In this document: positions 50,690 to 64,000 of the stretch, one piece after another
How the letters are laid out: the number at the start of each line of letters is the position of its first letter
Position numbering within the stretch: position 1 is the stretch's first letter
Source: Daphnia pulex
Lineage: Eukaryota; Arthropoda; Branchiopoda; Diplostraca; Daphniidae
Direction of reading: 5' to 3'
DNA: 64,000 bases
NCBI RefSeq assembly: GCF_021134715.1
Contig: NC_060021.1
Location: forward strand, 10,696,501 to 10,760,500
Made by a program: the position numbers and the translations under genes
Notes under the pieces: generated by a model
What the model was told of the DNA's origin: nothing
Database searches by the model: none
What the model saw: only the letters and a program-made list of their open reading frames with translations

Positions 50690-52182
50690 TAAACCGAATT
50701 ACCGAACAGCAACAAAAAACGTCCTTTTAGATCATAAAAGAAAAGTACCGAAAAGAATGTGGTCAACACTGCCGTCACGGATGCAAAACCAAATCTCAAC
50801 GGGTCTCGCTCGCTAGCACTTCCAACACCGCATTCTGTGCCAGTATACATAATATATATAATAATGAAATGAAAATTTTCGACTCGTTAGCTGCAGTTGG
50901 ATTATTAAATTAACCGTTGGCGACACTACGAAGCTAATGACAAATAACAGAGAACTGTCAAGAGATTTTTCCTTTGACGGCAAGCAATCGGGCATTGAAC
51001 TGAACAAGTTTCCTCCATAAAAATAACGAGTCACCTTATTACAATAAGTGGGCAAAACAAAAGTGGGAACTGTGAACCACGTGTTACAGTATCTTCAAGT
51101 ATGCAAAATATGCAGAAATGCTGTTGGAACTGACAAGACAGGGGAAAAAAAGGCATTTTACAGAGTTTCATGTCAACCGTCACTCAGCCATTTAGTATTT
51201 GCCTACAATCTTTGACAATAAATCTAGTCAAAAGTCTGTGTCAATGACACATTAGTTTAGAGAATCCAGACCGGTCAAGACTCAAGAGAGAACACAGACT
51301 TAGTCCTCATGGCCACTCATGGCACACCGAGAAATCAAAATGAATTTGCTGCTAGCTGAGTGCAGTCAACAACTCTTCTAGAAAAACTGGGTGACCCAAA
51401 GATACAAAAAACCTCACAGCTCAATAGACCACACAAAAGTAAAATTTTGCCAAGAGACACATACTTTAGAACTTCGTACAACAAGTTTCATCAAGCAGAT
51501 TCAAGCATGCAACTCGACCGGCAGACGAGACATTGAAAATAGTTATTTGTATATTTTCACTTACTTTACGATGTTCCTCGATGAAATACGTCTTCAGAAA
51601 TCTTGTAGTATAGGCCTAAAAAGTAAAATCACTTATTTGTCCAACATTTTGACTGTGCTTACAGTCACATGTTGGACACGAGGAGTAAGTCTTTCTCGTC
51701 TTTCTCTTGCCGCCTTTTTGTCGTGTGTGAATAGTTCATGATCAGACCACAGGGCGGCATTATTGTATGGAACACCATACTCATATGACTTCGTAAAAAT
51801 TGATATTTAGGCTAAACAAAAGTATACAGCAAATTCAATGAAAGCTTCAATTTTATGCTTTTAATAAACATAAACTATTTACAACGACATTACAGCAATG
51901 TCTGACGAGGCAATTTTAAATTAGGTTAATCTGTTTTCGTAAATGGAATTCCTTTTGCATATTGCCCATAAAATAAGCATGACATCAGGTAACAATCCAC
52001 TAAACATCAAACGATCGAGCGGGAAAAAGCGATCCATTTTCGTATTACTAGACGTCACGTCTTACACCCATCAAATACCAAACACAGCGACTCGCCGCAT
52101 AAAAGTGCAGTATAAAAAGCGTTTCTTGTTCGCTTTGCTCACAATAGCTAATGTATCCGTTGACTGCCTCAGACACGCAAAC
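50690..52182. other. Intergenic, 1.5 kb, no gene seen
   Basis: AT-rich spacer after the TMEM72-like gene. One open frame at 51391-51741 has no recognisable motif and atypical composition. The last 250 bp form the promoter of the secreted orphan, with a TATA box annotated separately. Confidence 0.5.
52111..52119 (+). promoter_or_regulatory. TATA box of the secreted orphan gene
   Basis: TATAAAAAG at 52111-52119, about 70 bp upstream of the ATG at 52183. With the usual 25-30 bp spacing, transcription would start near 52140, leaving a 5' UTR of about 40 nt. The context is good, but start-site data are absent. Confidence 0.5.
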
Positions 52183-52715
52183 ATGAACTGTCCCTTGAAC
52201 ATGCTTGTGTTTCCAATCACCATCTTTTTGGTCGTGAGTATTTTTTTTCTCTTTTACCTGTTCCTTATTCCTATTTTGGTTTTAATGAATTGTTTATTTC
52301 GATTTAGGTTATTAGCGATACTCACGCAGCTTCTCTAAATACTGGAAAAGCATTTCAAAGTTATGTTCAAACTAACAATATTCCGATACAAGTTAATGAA
52401 GCGATTACTGAAAGAGCAAAACCACGAACTGTTGCCGACGCCATGCTTATTACAACAGAACCGATTCAAAAACCTCTTAAAGACCCACGTCTGTTTGTTC
52501 TATGGTGGTCTACTTTAACACAATCTATTCTGCAATTGTTACGACAACGTACTTCGACCACTACTTCAAATCCCAACCAAACTTTCATCGCTACTACTCC
52601 TTTTTCAGTTTTCCAAACGGATGACCCCACTCATAACGTAAATGACGTTGCAGCTGGACTAGATACGATAATTGTTGATGCACCACCTGTATTTGATTCA
52701 ATGCCATTGGAATAG
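52183..52715 (+). CDS. Small secreted protein of unknown family
   Basis: Two exons (52183-52233, 52308-52715) encode about 152 residues. The N-terminus MNCPLNMLVFPITIFLVVIS then DTHA is a good signal peptide: short polar start, long hydrophobic core, small residue at the likely cleavage site after THA. The mature protein has no cysteines in the portion I could read, is Thr- and Pro-rich (RTSTTTSNPNQTF, TTPFSVFQTDDP), includes NQT as a potential N-glycosylation site, and ends VDAPPVFDSMPLE. The hydrophobic patch RLFVLWWSTLTQSILQLL is too broken for a confident membrane span. I do not recognise the family. The intron splits the signal peptide, a common arrangement. The TATA promoter suggests regulated expression. 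Confidence 0.65.
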
Positions 52716-53028
52716 TAAATGGGAATAACTTGGAACTGCATTTAATATACTGTTTAACCAATCGCAATCCAGAATCTGATTAGAATATTTTTCATATGCA
52801 AGCACTGCAGTCGTTCATTGCAATTAACTTTTAGGGACTTACAAAAATAGTGTAAATAAGTCATGGGTAAAGTGACTAATGCTGACTATAAATCAGTACC
52901 CTAGGCTGTCTCAAAAGGATGGCTTTTTAAAAAGAATACTGGAATTAAGAAAATTAGAAAAAGGGAAGCAGTAACTAGATAAGGTGTTTGCAAATAGAAG
53001 AATTTGCAATTCAAAATACAAGTTTCTC
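52716..53028. other. Convergent 3' region, secreted orphan / S1P lyase
   Basis: About 310 bp of AT-rich sequence containing both 3' UTRs. Nothing else was recognised. Confidence 0.6.
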
Positions 53029-55446
53029 CTACTTGGCGTGGCCGTTGGATACGACGTCACTTTTCAGGTTGTATATGGAATCCAAGAAAACGCTTGCAAT
53101 TTCCGTCACCATTGAACGGTCAGGAATACTTTGTGCCATGCCATAGATAACAGCCTAACCAAGCAATAAATACAGTTATTGAAAAATATCAAAGAAATAT
53201 TGAAGAGAAACTAACCGCGCCCTCAGCTTCAGCTTTTGGGGTCTTCATAATCTCATCCACAGTAGCGCGCATATCTTCAACGAAGCGCTCGGCGACTCCA
53301 TCACGAGTGTGAAGGTAAGTCACTGTCAAATGAATGCTGAAAGGACGTAAATATTATTTAGATAGTTCGCATAACTTGCTCAATGATTGAAACATTACCT
53401 AGAAGGAAATTGGAGAGGAGAAAGACTCCAGCCTTTTTTGGTCATGGCATCTGATACACGGTAAATGTTGAAGTCGATTGAGTCCACGGCAACACAGCAT
53501 GCTTCGGGATGTCCCATGACGCGGATGCCTTTAATCTGGCGCAAACTAAATAAAGAAAAACATAAAAAATGTTGAAGAAGAAGAATATACAGGTTATCAA
53601 ATATTGCTTGCCCTCTTTCAATAAAGCGATGAGTTTCCACAATCTTTTTAGTAGCTTCTACATAACCGCTTCGACCATAGTACATCATAGACGCCCAGCA
53701 GGCAGCAATTAAGCCTTAACAAAATCAAATGGGCAATTAATATAAATTTAAATAAGATAAGTCCACAAGTGTAAATTTACCTCCTGGTCGAGAACCGGCT
53801 AAAGTTGGTGATGCGTAAATACCACCAGGCCATTCAGTAGCAACAAAGAATTGTTGCTGGCGATATTTCGGATGGGAGTACAAAATAACGGAAGTTCCCT
53901 TGGGCGCATAGCCATACTGTAAGTGTATCGCATACAAAAATTATAGTGGAAAATCAAATTGAAAGCAAGCACTGTATATTACCTTGTGCGTATCGGCCGA
54001 AATACTGGTGACTCCTTTTACTCTGAAGTCAAACGGCGGCAAGCTGTAGCCAGCTTCTTCCATAAACGCGATTACGAACCCTCCCAAACAGGCATCAACG
54101 TGCACAGGGATGTCATATTTAAGACCGAGTTGGGCAATCTTTTCGACTGGGTCAATCACTCCATGAGGAAAACCAGGTGCTGATGCCAAAAGCTGAAAAC
54201 GAAACATGTAAAACATCAAAGTGGTGACCTGACAAATCCCAATAATATTCCAAAATATACCAAGCAAGTATTTTTATTGATGGCTTTTTCCATCGCTTTA
54301 ATGTCTGCCTTCTGGGTTTTTGGATCTATTGGTATTCGAACAAGGCGCATCCTGGTCGTAGCAAGATTGGTATCAATATGTTAAAACACTTTAAAATAAA
54401 TAAAACCTGTAAAGTTGGGAAGCTTTATCAAAAGCCGCGTGGCCAGTTGCAGGAATTAGGATTTCAGGATTTCTTATGCCTTTTACGTTTCGCGCATAGT
54501 CTCGGTATGCTTTTACGGCCAGTAAGAGCGATTCGGAACCTCCAGAAGTCATCTATATTATAAACGCATTGGATAGCGAAAGGTTAGACAGTTACATAAT
54601 AGTTGAATATCGACATTTTTTATCTCACAGTGCCGCAAGCATCTTTCCCCCCGTTAAACATATGGATAGCCATTTGGACGATTTCAGCTTCCATTTTTCG
54701 AATTCCAGGGAATACTTCTGGATGAAGCGGGTTAGTCCAGGCAGACATTCCATAAACTTGCGTAACAAGAGTAGTAACTTCTGGATCAACATTGTAAACA
54801 CATCCTGAAAGTCCTCCAGCTTTCCAGTCACAGTCCCCTATGGTTAAAAAAACAAACAAACAGCTTAATCCAATCTATTTTCATGCATTAAGATAAAATT
54901 ATTTACCTAGGTCTAGATATTCACTAGCTTCTTTAGTAATCTCTTCAACTGATTTTCCATTACTAGGCAATTGATAATAGACACTAAGGGATTTTGTGCA
55001 TTTATTCATGTCTTCTTCCATCATATGTTTAGCCTTAAGTCTTTCCTCTGCTACCTTTTTTTTCACAAAAGGAATCATACGAATCCATGAGAAAATATAT
55101 CTCTTTGTTCTTTCAGCCACAGCTTCAATAAAAGAAAAAAATAAATTATTATTGCATGAGGCTCTTAATTCTTACATAGACTTGTGAAATATTTACACAA
55201 TTCTGGATCTGTCAGAAAGTTCTGTAGTCGAGCAATGGAATATGCTGCTCCAGCCGATATCAAAATTATTTTAAAAGAAAACTTCTCATTTAAACGGTAG
55301 TCTATATATATTTTTATAAATCTAGCAACTTCTAATATGCTCGGCTGTAATTAAGAAAAATAATTAGAATACTTTATCTTGAATTTCTTCATGGGTAAAT
55401 TTAGTTTCAATAAATTGACACAATGTATGTATCTTACCATAGACAT
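53029..55446 (-). CDS. Sply: Sphingosine-1-phosphate lyase
   Basis: Minus-strand gene of about nine short-intron exons encoding the PLP-dependent ER enzyme that irreversibly cleaves sphingosine-1-phosphate to hexadecenal and phosphoethanolamine. The first exon is tiny (MSM, from ATG 55446), followed by [16 protein letters not shown] and a hydrophobic segment ([19 protein letters not shown]) as membrane anchor. Catalytic landmarks in order: [62 protein letters not shown] (Asp contacts the PLP ring), [15 protein letters not shown] (Lys forms the Schiff base) and [16 protein letters not shown]. The C-terminal part has [36 protein letters not shown] and ends NGHAK. All match the eukaryotic S1P lyase family. 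It is head to head with LIN37. Confidence 0.95.
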
Positions 55447-56168
55447 GGTTATGAAAAATAACCAAGTTTCCTTTGTGGCTTCAAATGAGGAGCTGACTGA
55501 TTTCCAAATGAGGAATATTTCAACCTTGGATCAGCAGCTCAGTGCATATACCACATTTACCCTATCAGTCAGGTAGAGTTTAGATAAAGTAAACAAGATA
55601 AAAAAACAAAAAAACACCAGCAATATCACAACATGTCAAGATTGATACCTCTTCTACACCCTTGGACTGCAAACAAACATCCAGACAGCAGACACATAGG
55701 ATTGTTGCATAAGAAAGTAAAAATTAATAATAAAATATTAAGATTAATGAATGTTTAGAAATGTACACTGTATATAACTAAATAAATAAAATTGAATTTT
55801 AGGTGTTTACAAATACAAATGTGACATTTAACTAATTAACTTAGATAATTTGTTTATACTTCGTAAATTCAGAAAGATACGTCTCAAATTTGGTTTTCTG
55901 CATAATCATTTTATTTTGCGGTTTGAGTCATCATCACTCGGGCATATTTCATATTTGAATAGCGGATCAGCTCAAATTTACAGTTCCTCACGGCCGATCG
56001 AAATCCGCTTTATGAAGTCCGCAATTCGTCTGCTTCTTCCGATATCCTTGTTTTATTTTGTAAAATCTGACAACCATTAAAGAAGAGAAAGTGGCAATGC
56101 TGTGTTTGTTTGGAACTCGGTCGAATTTTTAATTTCTTTTGTGAAATTCTTTATTTTCAAATCTAGAA
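55447..56168. promoter_or_regulatory. Bidirectional upstream region of S1P lyase (-) and LIN37 (+)
   Basis: 720 bp between divergent start codons, AT-rich. The string TTTGAATAGCGG occurs near 55953; TTTGAA is the CHR core bound by the MuvB complex of which LIN37 is part, but this hexamer is expected by chance in such DNA. No third gene was seen. Confidence 0.4.
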
Positions 56169-57256
56169 ATGAGAAAGGATAAAGAGAAATATGGTATGCA
56201 ACTTTAATGTTTACATGTTTTGCTGAATGGCATTTGTACATCACACGAATTGTTTATTTTATAGATCATGGGCATGAAGTTAGCACTGCCCGTGGACGAT
56301 TGGAAGGAGCTCTGCAAATTTTGATCGAAAAAACTGAATCTGAAGATAGCGATGAATCTGACGTAGATGTAACTGATTTAATCCATGAAGGCAGAAGGTA
56401 TTTACTGAATAGTTACATTAAGAATTTAAAAAATTATGTTTTTATTTATCAATTTGGCTATGATTGTATAGTCAATCAGCATCTCCTAGGAAATCAGGAA
56501 CAATTAAAACTCCATTGAGAAAGAGAAGACGCTTAAATGTGGATAAACATTACAAAAATGACCAAAATTCCTATGTGCTTAAGCTTTATGATCGTAGTGT
56601 TGATCTTGCAAAATTTTCTCCTCAAACTCCCCTATATCCTGTTTGCCGTGCTTGGATAAAAAATCAACCAAACAACCAACAATTTGGAGCTGCAAAGTAA
56701 TTTGACATTTAATTTCCAGCCTTAAAGAAATATTATATAGTGTTTGATTTCAGTGCAAATTCCCCTAAGAAACTGGAGGATAAAGGAGCTGAGGTTAAAG
56801 AGGATTTAAAACTTGAAGAAAATGGTGAAGCTTTTGTAAATAGCTTGCCATTACCTGAAGCGATGCCTCTGGATGAAGAAGGAAACATTGTAGATACTAG
56901 GATTCCCTTTGATCTGAAGCCCAGTGGAAAATCTAAATCACTAGATTTGCTGCTAAATGTGTGTGTAAGTGAATTTGGAACTTCAGTGTAGAATTTTTAC
57001 TAACTGTTGACTTCGGAAAAACTCATGTAAAACAGGAAGATGAGGCGGCTCCATCAGTATCATCGCTATTGCAGGAGGTGGGTAGAAACATTTGGTCAAA
57101 TGAATGCAGTTTAACTAATTTTTTCTCTTTTTCATTTAACAGCATTGTTCTCATTGGGGTCGAGTACGAGAGCAATGGAGACGGGCGGCTAATGTCAATG
57201 AAGTCCGTTATGTTGAAAGTACCAAGATTCTTAAGAATATTTTAGTTCGCCCTTAA
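56169..57256 (+). CDS. LIN37: LIN37, MuvB/DREAM complex subunit
   Basis: The first exon is 56169-56193 (MRKDKEKY), then an acceptor near 56264 leads to [18 protein letters not shown]. The family core is unmistakable: [16 protein letters not shown] followed by [17 protein letters not shown], matching the LIN37 signature (LFDRSVDLAQF, TPLYPICRAW). The C-terminus reads [20 protein letters not shown] then [14 protein letters not shown], equivalent to the helical tail that packs into MuvB. Between them is an acidic, Glu-rich linker. LIN37 is a scaffold subunit of the DREAM complex, which represses cell-cycle genes in quiescence. A small exon ([14 protein letters not shown], about 57036-57075) links core and tail. 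Stop at 57254-57256. Length, near 270 residues, is normal. Confidence 0.93.
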
Positions 57257-58678
57257 ATTTGATGTGATCATCATATTTTTGTACTACTTGACAAAAATTC
57301 AACAACCATCAGCGTTTGTTTTGTGGGACGTGTGCTTCAATATTATCTTAAAACAAAAACATTAACTTGCTTTTTAACTATTCAGTTATAGTATATTATT
57401 GTCCAGTCATACCGTTTCCAATCCGATACAAAACAAAAAAAAAAAGAAACAATCAAACAACCTAACAATCGAACAAACAAAAAAGAAACAAATGAGATAT
57501 TTGAGACAAACACGCACATGGTTCTCGTCAGTTAAATGTAATCAAGAGAAATCTCTTAACAGTTTGTCACACGCCAGGTCACAAATAGGTCGATTCCCCT
57601 GTAAGATAAATAAGTGCTCAATTGATCTTTCATTTCTTGGCCAAAAAATAAAAAAAGGTAGGTAAGTTTAAAGATTGGAGTTCAAAGAGATTTCATGTAT
57701 AAGAAACTGTAATTGAATGGAAAAGGGTGCGAATCTAACAAGAAAATGCAGTGACGACAGAGTACCAATGGAACTAATCAATAACGAAGTGTGGGGAAAA
57801 TGTCGAACTTCGGACGCCAATTTTTGCATGGTGTCTCTTATATAAAGGGAGATCCAGGTCACATGTTTATTTCAACAATGAAAAAAGATTAAACAAGAAC
57901 TGGGAGGATTTGTTGCGTAACACGAGAAAATTAATGAGGGATCAGAGATAATGTGAAGAGGAGCATGATGATATTGCTCTATACCCTTAGCCGATCCGAT
58001 TTTGTAAAGGAAAAAGAAACTATTAAAATAACTAGAACCATAGAAACAAAGATGATACGCAAGGGAACAATAAACGTGACCTATAACCCGCAACAGCCAT
58101 CGCTCACGTCCAACTGCATAATTGCAACGAACCGAGTACAAACTTTAAAATGCAAAATTTAGTTTTTTTTTTACGCATATTTCGGAAGTGCTGTTTTCTC
58201 TAAAGAAGCCGACATCGGGTAGAATCGCAAAACGTCAGCAGTAACTGATTGATTCTGTCTGGAGAAGGGGACAAAAAAAAGGCGTAAAAGGCAGGAGAGT
58301 AATACAGAAGTGTGCCAACAAAGAGATAGAAGACGGAGAAAAAAGGGAACCAAATCAGCATGCTGCTATTCAGGTGGAAGGCCAACCTTTCAGCGTAAGG
58401 TCAACAGACGATGGACTCAGACGAACTATTTCTTGAGTACCCCCAGAGGTGCAAGCCGAAAAGGAGAGTAACCGATAGCGACCAACAGGATCCGAAGAGG
58501 TGCAAGTATCATCTACCCAAGAACATACATAGAAACGCTTCAGATAAGGAAGAAAAGAGGAAAAGATGTAGACAATTTGGGGGGGAAAGAATCGAGTGAT
58601 GAAAAGAGAAGATAATAATTTAAAGAGGTACGAGAGTTGCTTGTTCATCACCGTGGATTCTAACAATCAATCCAGAGA
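57257..58678. other. Convergent 3' region between LIN37 and PTEN
   Basis: 1.4 kb containing the LIN37 3' UTR and probably a long PTEN 3' UTR. A-rich runs lie near 57428-57490. Open frames here are short, overlap on both strands and resemble nothing known. Confidence 0.5.
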
Positions 58679-61115
<2,437 letters not shown>

Positions 61116-63228
61116 TCTTTAAATGAGTTTCACAAACCAATAATCACCATCACTTATAATTTTAATTAATTGTCAACAATATCACACCCATAAAATTGGA
61201 AAAAGGCAAACAAGGGACAATTGCACAAACCGACGCACTTTCTTCTTTCAGACGGCACTTTTCTCCCCTTTTAACTCTCACTTGACAACAACTGACGACA
61301 TGTAAAATTCTCTAAAGCAATCTACAGTCGACTAGTTTGACACATTTGACAGGTGCTTTGTTTCTCGTCTTTCACAAGAGATTATCGTCATTTCCAACCA
61401 AATAAAGTTTAAAAAGAGCAAACGGATACGATACAACAGCTTTGCCTCGACTTGCTTTGTTAGCTTGAAGAACAGTAGTGTTGATACACGAGATAAGGCC
61501 AGACTAAAAATTAGTAGGTCGAGATTAGTACACAAAGCATCCGAAAAGGCGCTGCTAGACCGCCGCTTTTCACCGTCTTTAAGACTTACCTAACATTTCC
61601 CAAGCAGTTGACTGTTTGAATTGTTTGACGACGAAGTCAAGTTATATATTCAAACTAGCATTTGCAAAACAAGTAAAATGTATGTTTAATGCTCGTCTCC
61701 TTGAATTTCAGACTTTTAGACTTCCAGATGTCATCAATTCAACCTTTATTTTTTAAGTTAACACATTATCACCACAGTTTACAAAGAGTTTTTAACGGAT
61801 GCTGCTATCTTCTCCGTAAAAGCACACATTATGTAAGTTATGCAACCAACTAATTCAAGCGGTACTGACGGTACTGAGCGGCATGTTTGATAAGCGGTAA
61901 ACAGTTTACTCCTAAAAGATAGTACAATTTAGTACATTTATTGTGCATATGGATTGTAATACACAGTGAAGCTCGAATGTATAAAAAAAGATGAATTACA
62001 ATTACAAAATATTTTAGATAAGAAAATGATGATATTTTCGACTTGTCACTTCTTCTACTTTAGATTGGAGATGGGAGGCGCGCAGTTGAGAATGTCAATG
62101 AGACGCACCTTAACTTTTTGTATGAGATTCATGTTCGGTGTAGCATGCCGTGTGAATGTCTGGTAAAAGCGGATTAATATTACAAATCCCTCCCCCCCCC
62201 CCCTCCGAGCTTATACTTCAGTATCCTATCAAGATTCATGTATACATCAGCTTATATCGCTTGAATAGGTCAAAGCATTTCATGTTAATGGAAAATCCAC
62301 CGTCAATTGATGTTGTTTATTCTCTTAAATCCTATATGTTTTCTCACCCCATGCGGTTAAGAATGGCCAATAAAGTTCCCTTGTTAGAAAATTAAGAGGA
62401 GTTTTTCCCACTTTCTTTCCTGAGTTTTCGTCGAATGATGCTAAAATGTGCACAGGGGAAATACTATACGTGGAGAAATGAAGAGTGCCTGTGGCATAAT
62501 TGAGTAGTAAATCATTTAAAAATATGGCTTCATGACTAGGTAATAACGGAATATTTCAGTAGCATCAACTTTTCTTTCGAGCATACAATCATTTGAAATT
62601 CCGGACAACACAGACTTACTCCGGCAAACTCAGTTACCGGCTCCGTGCGGTTAAACTTACCTGATTGAATAATGTAATAGCTCTCCTACAATTTCAAGAT
62701 TTAAAAACGGGCGTAAAATGTCATCGTTACTGTTTCAATGAATTGCACGTCAATTACTTGATTGAGTTGAATATTTATGCTGAGGAAAACCAATGTGGAA
62801 TAGGTCGACAATTTGTTTTGCATTTGCGCGATCCTTTCATCACCGTTGACATGCCTGGAATTCAAATTGGTTAAAGGACACCTTATCTCTTATGCCGTAT
62901 CGACCTTAGAAATCTCTTACACTCTATACCTGCCTTCTCTGTATGATCAACGCCACGTTTTTTGAGAGACGCATCCGAAGAAAGTTCAAAATCAAATTTC
63001 ACATACGACGATTAACTTTGCACAACATGTCCACTGTGCTGGAGTAAACTAGCCGGAACGAGATCGACTCGAAGGAAAAACGGCCAAGAAAATAAATCGA
63101 ACGCAGAGAGATTCGACGCAGACGTTGGCAAGCTATTCAGATCGACAGTTGAGTGTTTTATAAGCCTCTCGTATCCAACTGTTAGGCTGCACCTACAAGT
63201 TTCCTTTCCATCCATCTAAAAATCCGAA
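61116..63228. other. Intergenic between PTEN and the Ly6-like gene
   Basis: 2.1 kb containing both divergent promoters. A C-run lies at about 62192-62203. One plus-strand open frame (62665-62874) has fairly natural composition, with CHRYCFNELHVNY and FVLHLRDPFITVDMPG, but no recognised motif and no clear splice partners; I do not call it a gene. The remainder is AT-rich. Confidence 0.5.
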
Positions 63229-63806
63229 ATGAATTCTCTGATCTTGTGCTCGATTGTCTTGTCCGCCTTCTTCATTTCCACTGGCAAGTTGCGGCATTCG
63301 TCCCTCAATTTAAAGTCAATCTAACGAATATTTTCAATTTTTGAATCTTGTTCCATAGGCGATGCCATTAAATGCTACGTATGCAACTCTGCAACAAACA
63401 AGACGGGATGTTCCGACACTCACACGTTAAACCCCAATTTCTTGAGGGACTGCAACGAACTGTCCGGAGGAGCTAAGCAGCACACTGTTTGCAGGAAAAT
63501 TGACCAAGACGCACCAGATATCGCTGGAAGTAAGTCGTTTTACTTAAACTTGTTACTGACTGATTCCAACGATTTTTCGATCTTCTCATATTTTCAGTCG
63601 AGTCCAACGTCAGGGTAATTCGCGAATGTGGTCAAGATGATGTGGCTACCAATGCTTGCACCCAGAAAACTGGAATGGGTGGTCGCCAATTTATTTGCAC
63701 TTGCGATCACGACGGCTGCAACGCTGGCGCTAACGTTAAGATGGTTTTGTCCACTTTGTTTTCGTTCGCCGTTGTGGCTCTACTAGGTCCAAAATTCCTG
63801 TTGTAA
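63229..63806 (+). CDS. Ly6/uPAR (three-finger) GPI-anchored protein
   Basis: Three exons (63229-63283, 63359-63529, 63598-63806) sum to 435 nt and 144 residues. A signal peptide (MNSLILCSIVLSAFFISTG) is followed by IKCYVCNSATNKTGC, the classic first-finger opening of the Ly6/uPAR domain. Further cysteines are spaced as in the fold, and it closes with FICTCDHDGCN, the diagnostic CDxxxCN ending. The C-terminus is a hydrophobic tail (VVALLGPKFLL) after a small-residue stretch, as expected for GPI anchoring. One N-glycosylation site (NKT) is seen. Arthropod members include Boudin, Coiled and Quiver/Sleepless; I cannot assign orthology. The first intron begins GC (63284-63285, GCAAGT) and ends AG. 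Only this GC-AG splice keeps the frame and the cysteine pattern. Confidence 0.88.
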
Positions 63807-64000
63807 ATTATTAGATTATTTTAAAGAAATATCGAGCATAATGAAAAACAAACAAAACAAAAATTAGAGCTAAATTAATCAGACACCGCACTGTTATAAC
63901 ATTTCAAACAATTTTGGTTTAAGGACGCAATGGATTTCTGACTATCTTGCTAAAAGAATAAAACGATACATGAGAAAACAGGACAGAGGTCGTCTAGTTG
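63807..64000. other. 3' flank of the Ly6-like gene
   Basis: AT-rich; contains AATAAAACG near 63957 as a possible polyadenylation signal. Nothing else was seen. Confidence 0.5.

Overview
The window is nuclear DNA from an arthropod, most likely a branchiopod crustacean of the Daphnia type. That rests on the gene set (4E-BP, SIRT1, PTEN, LIN37, a catalytically dead calpain), on compact genes with many 50-90 bp GT-AG introns, and on AT-rich spacers full of homopolymers and short microsatellites. Species assignment is inference; no marker gene is present. Nothing looks bacterial or viral. All coding calls were made by reading translations, joining exons at splice sites with phase checks, and comparing with family sequences from memory; no search was run.

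Layout. 1-2235 (+): C-terminal part of GPAA1 (GPI transamidase). 2717-3519 (+): PH-domain sesquipedalian/PHETA. 4227-5346 (+): proteasome subunit beta-5, preceded by a GC-rich mini-element. 5347-16987: 11.6 kb with no recognised gene. It holds splice-site-bounded modules that recur in both orientations, a ~1.0-1.25 kb tandem duplication, a ~390 bp foldback element, and one plausible unknown 109-codon minus-strand gene (11899-13549). 16988-17572 (+): 4E-BP. 18261-20852 (-): SIRT1. 21704-23054 (+): class A GPCR. 23716-32109 (-): calpain whose catalytic Cys is Pro and whose catalytic His is Thr. 32110-47273: 15 kb of low-complexity DNA. 47274-48666 (+): FAM149-like protein. 49175-50689 (+): TMEM72-like four-pass membrane protein. 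52183-52715 (+): small secreted orphan. 53029-55446 (-): sphingosine-1-phosphate lyase. 56169-57256 (+): LIN37. 58679-61115 (-): PTEN. 63229-63806 (+): Ly6/uPAR-type GPI-anchored protein.

Themes. Three nutrient/insulin-signalling genes lie within about 44 kb: 4E-BP (translation repressor below TOR and FOXO), SIRT1 (NAD-dependent deacetylase) and PTEN (PI3K antagonist). GPAA1 attaches GPI anchors and the Ly6 protein is a predicted client, but they sit at opposite ends and no functional link is implied. SIRT1/GPCR, SPL/LIN37 and PTEN/Ly6 are head-to-head pairs; 4E-BP/SIRT1, GPCR/calpain and LIN37/PTEN converge.

The most notable observations are the dead-triad calpain (with a possible N-terminal membrane anchor), the modular exon array between 5.4 and 16 kb with its foldback repeats, and the unknown small gene inside it.
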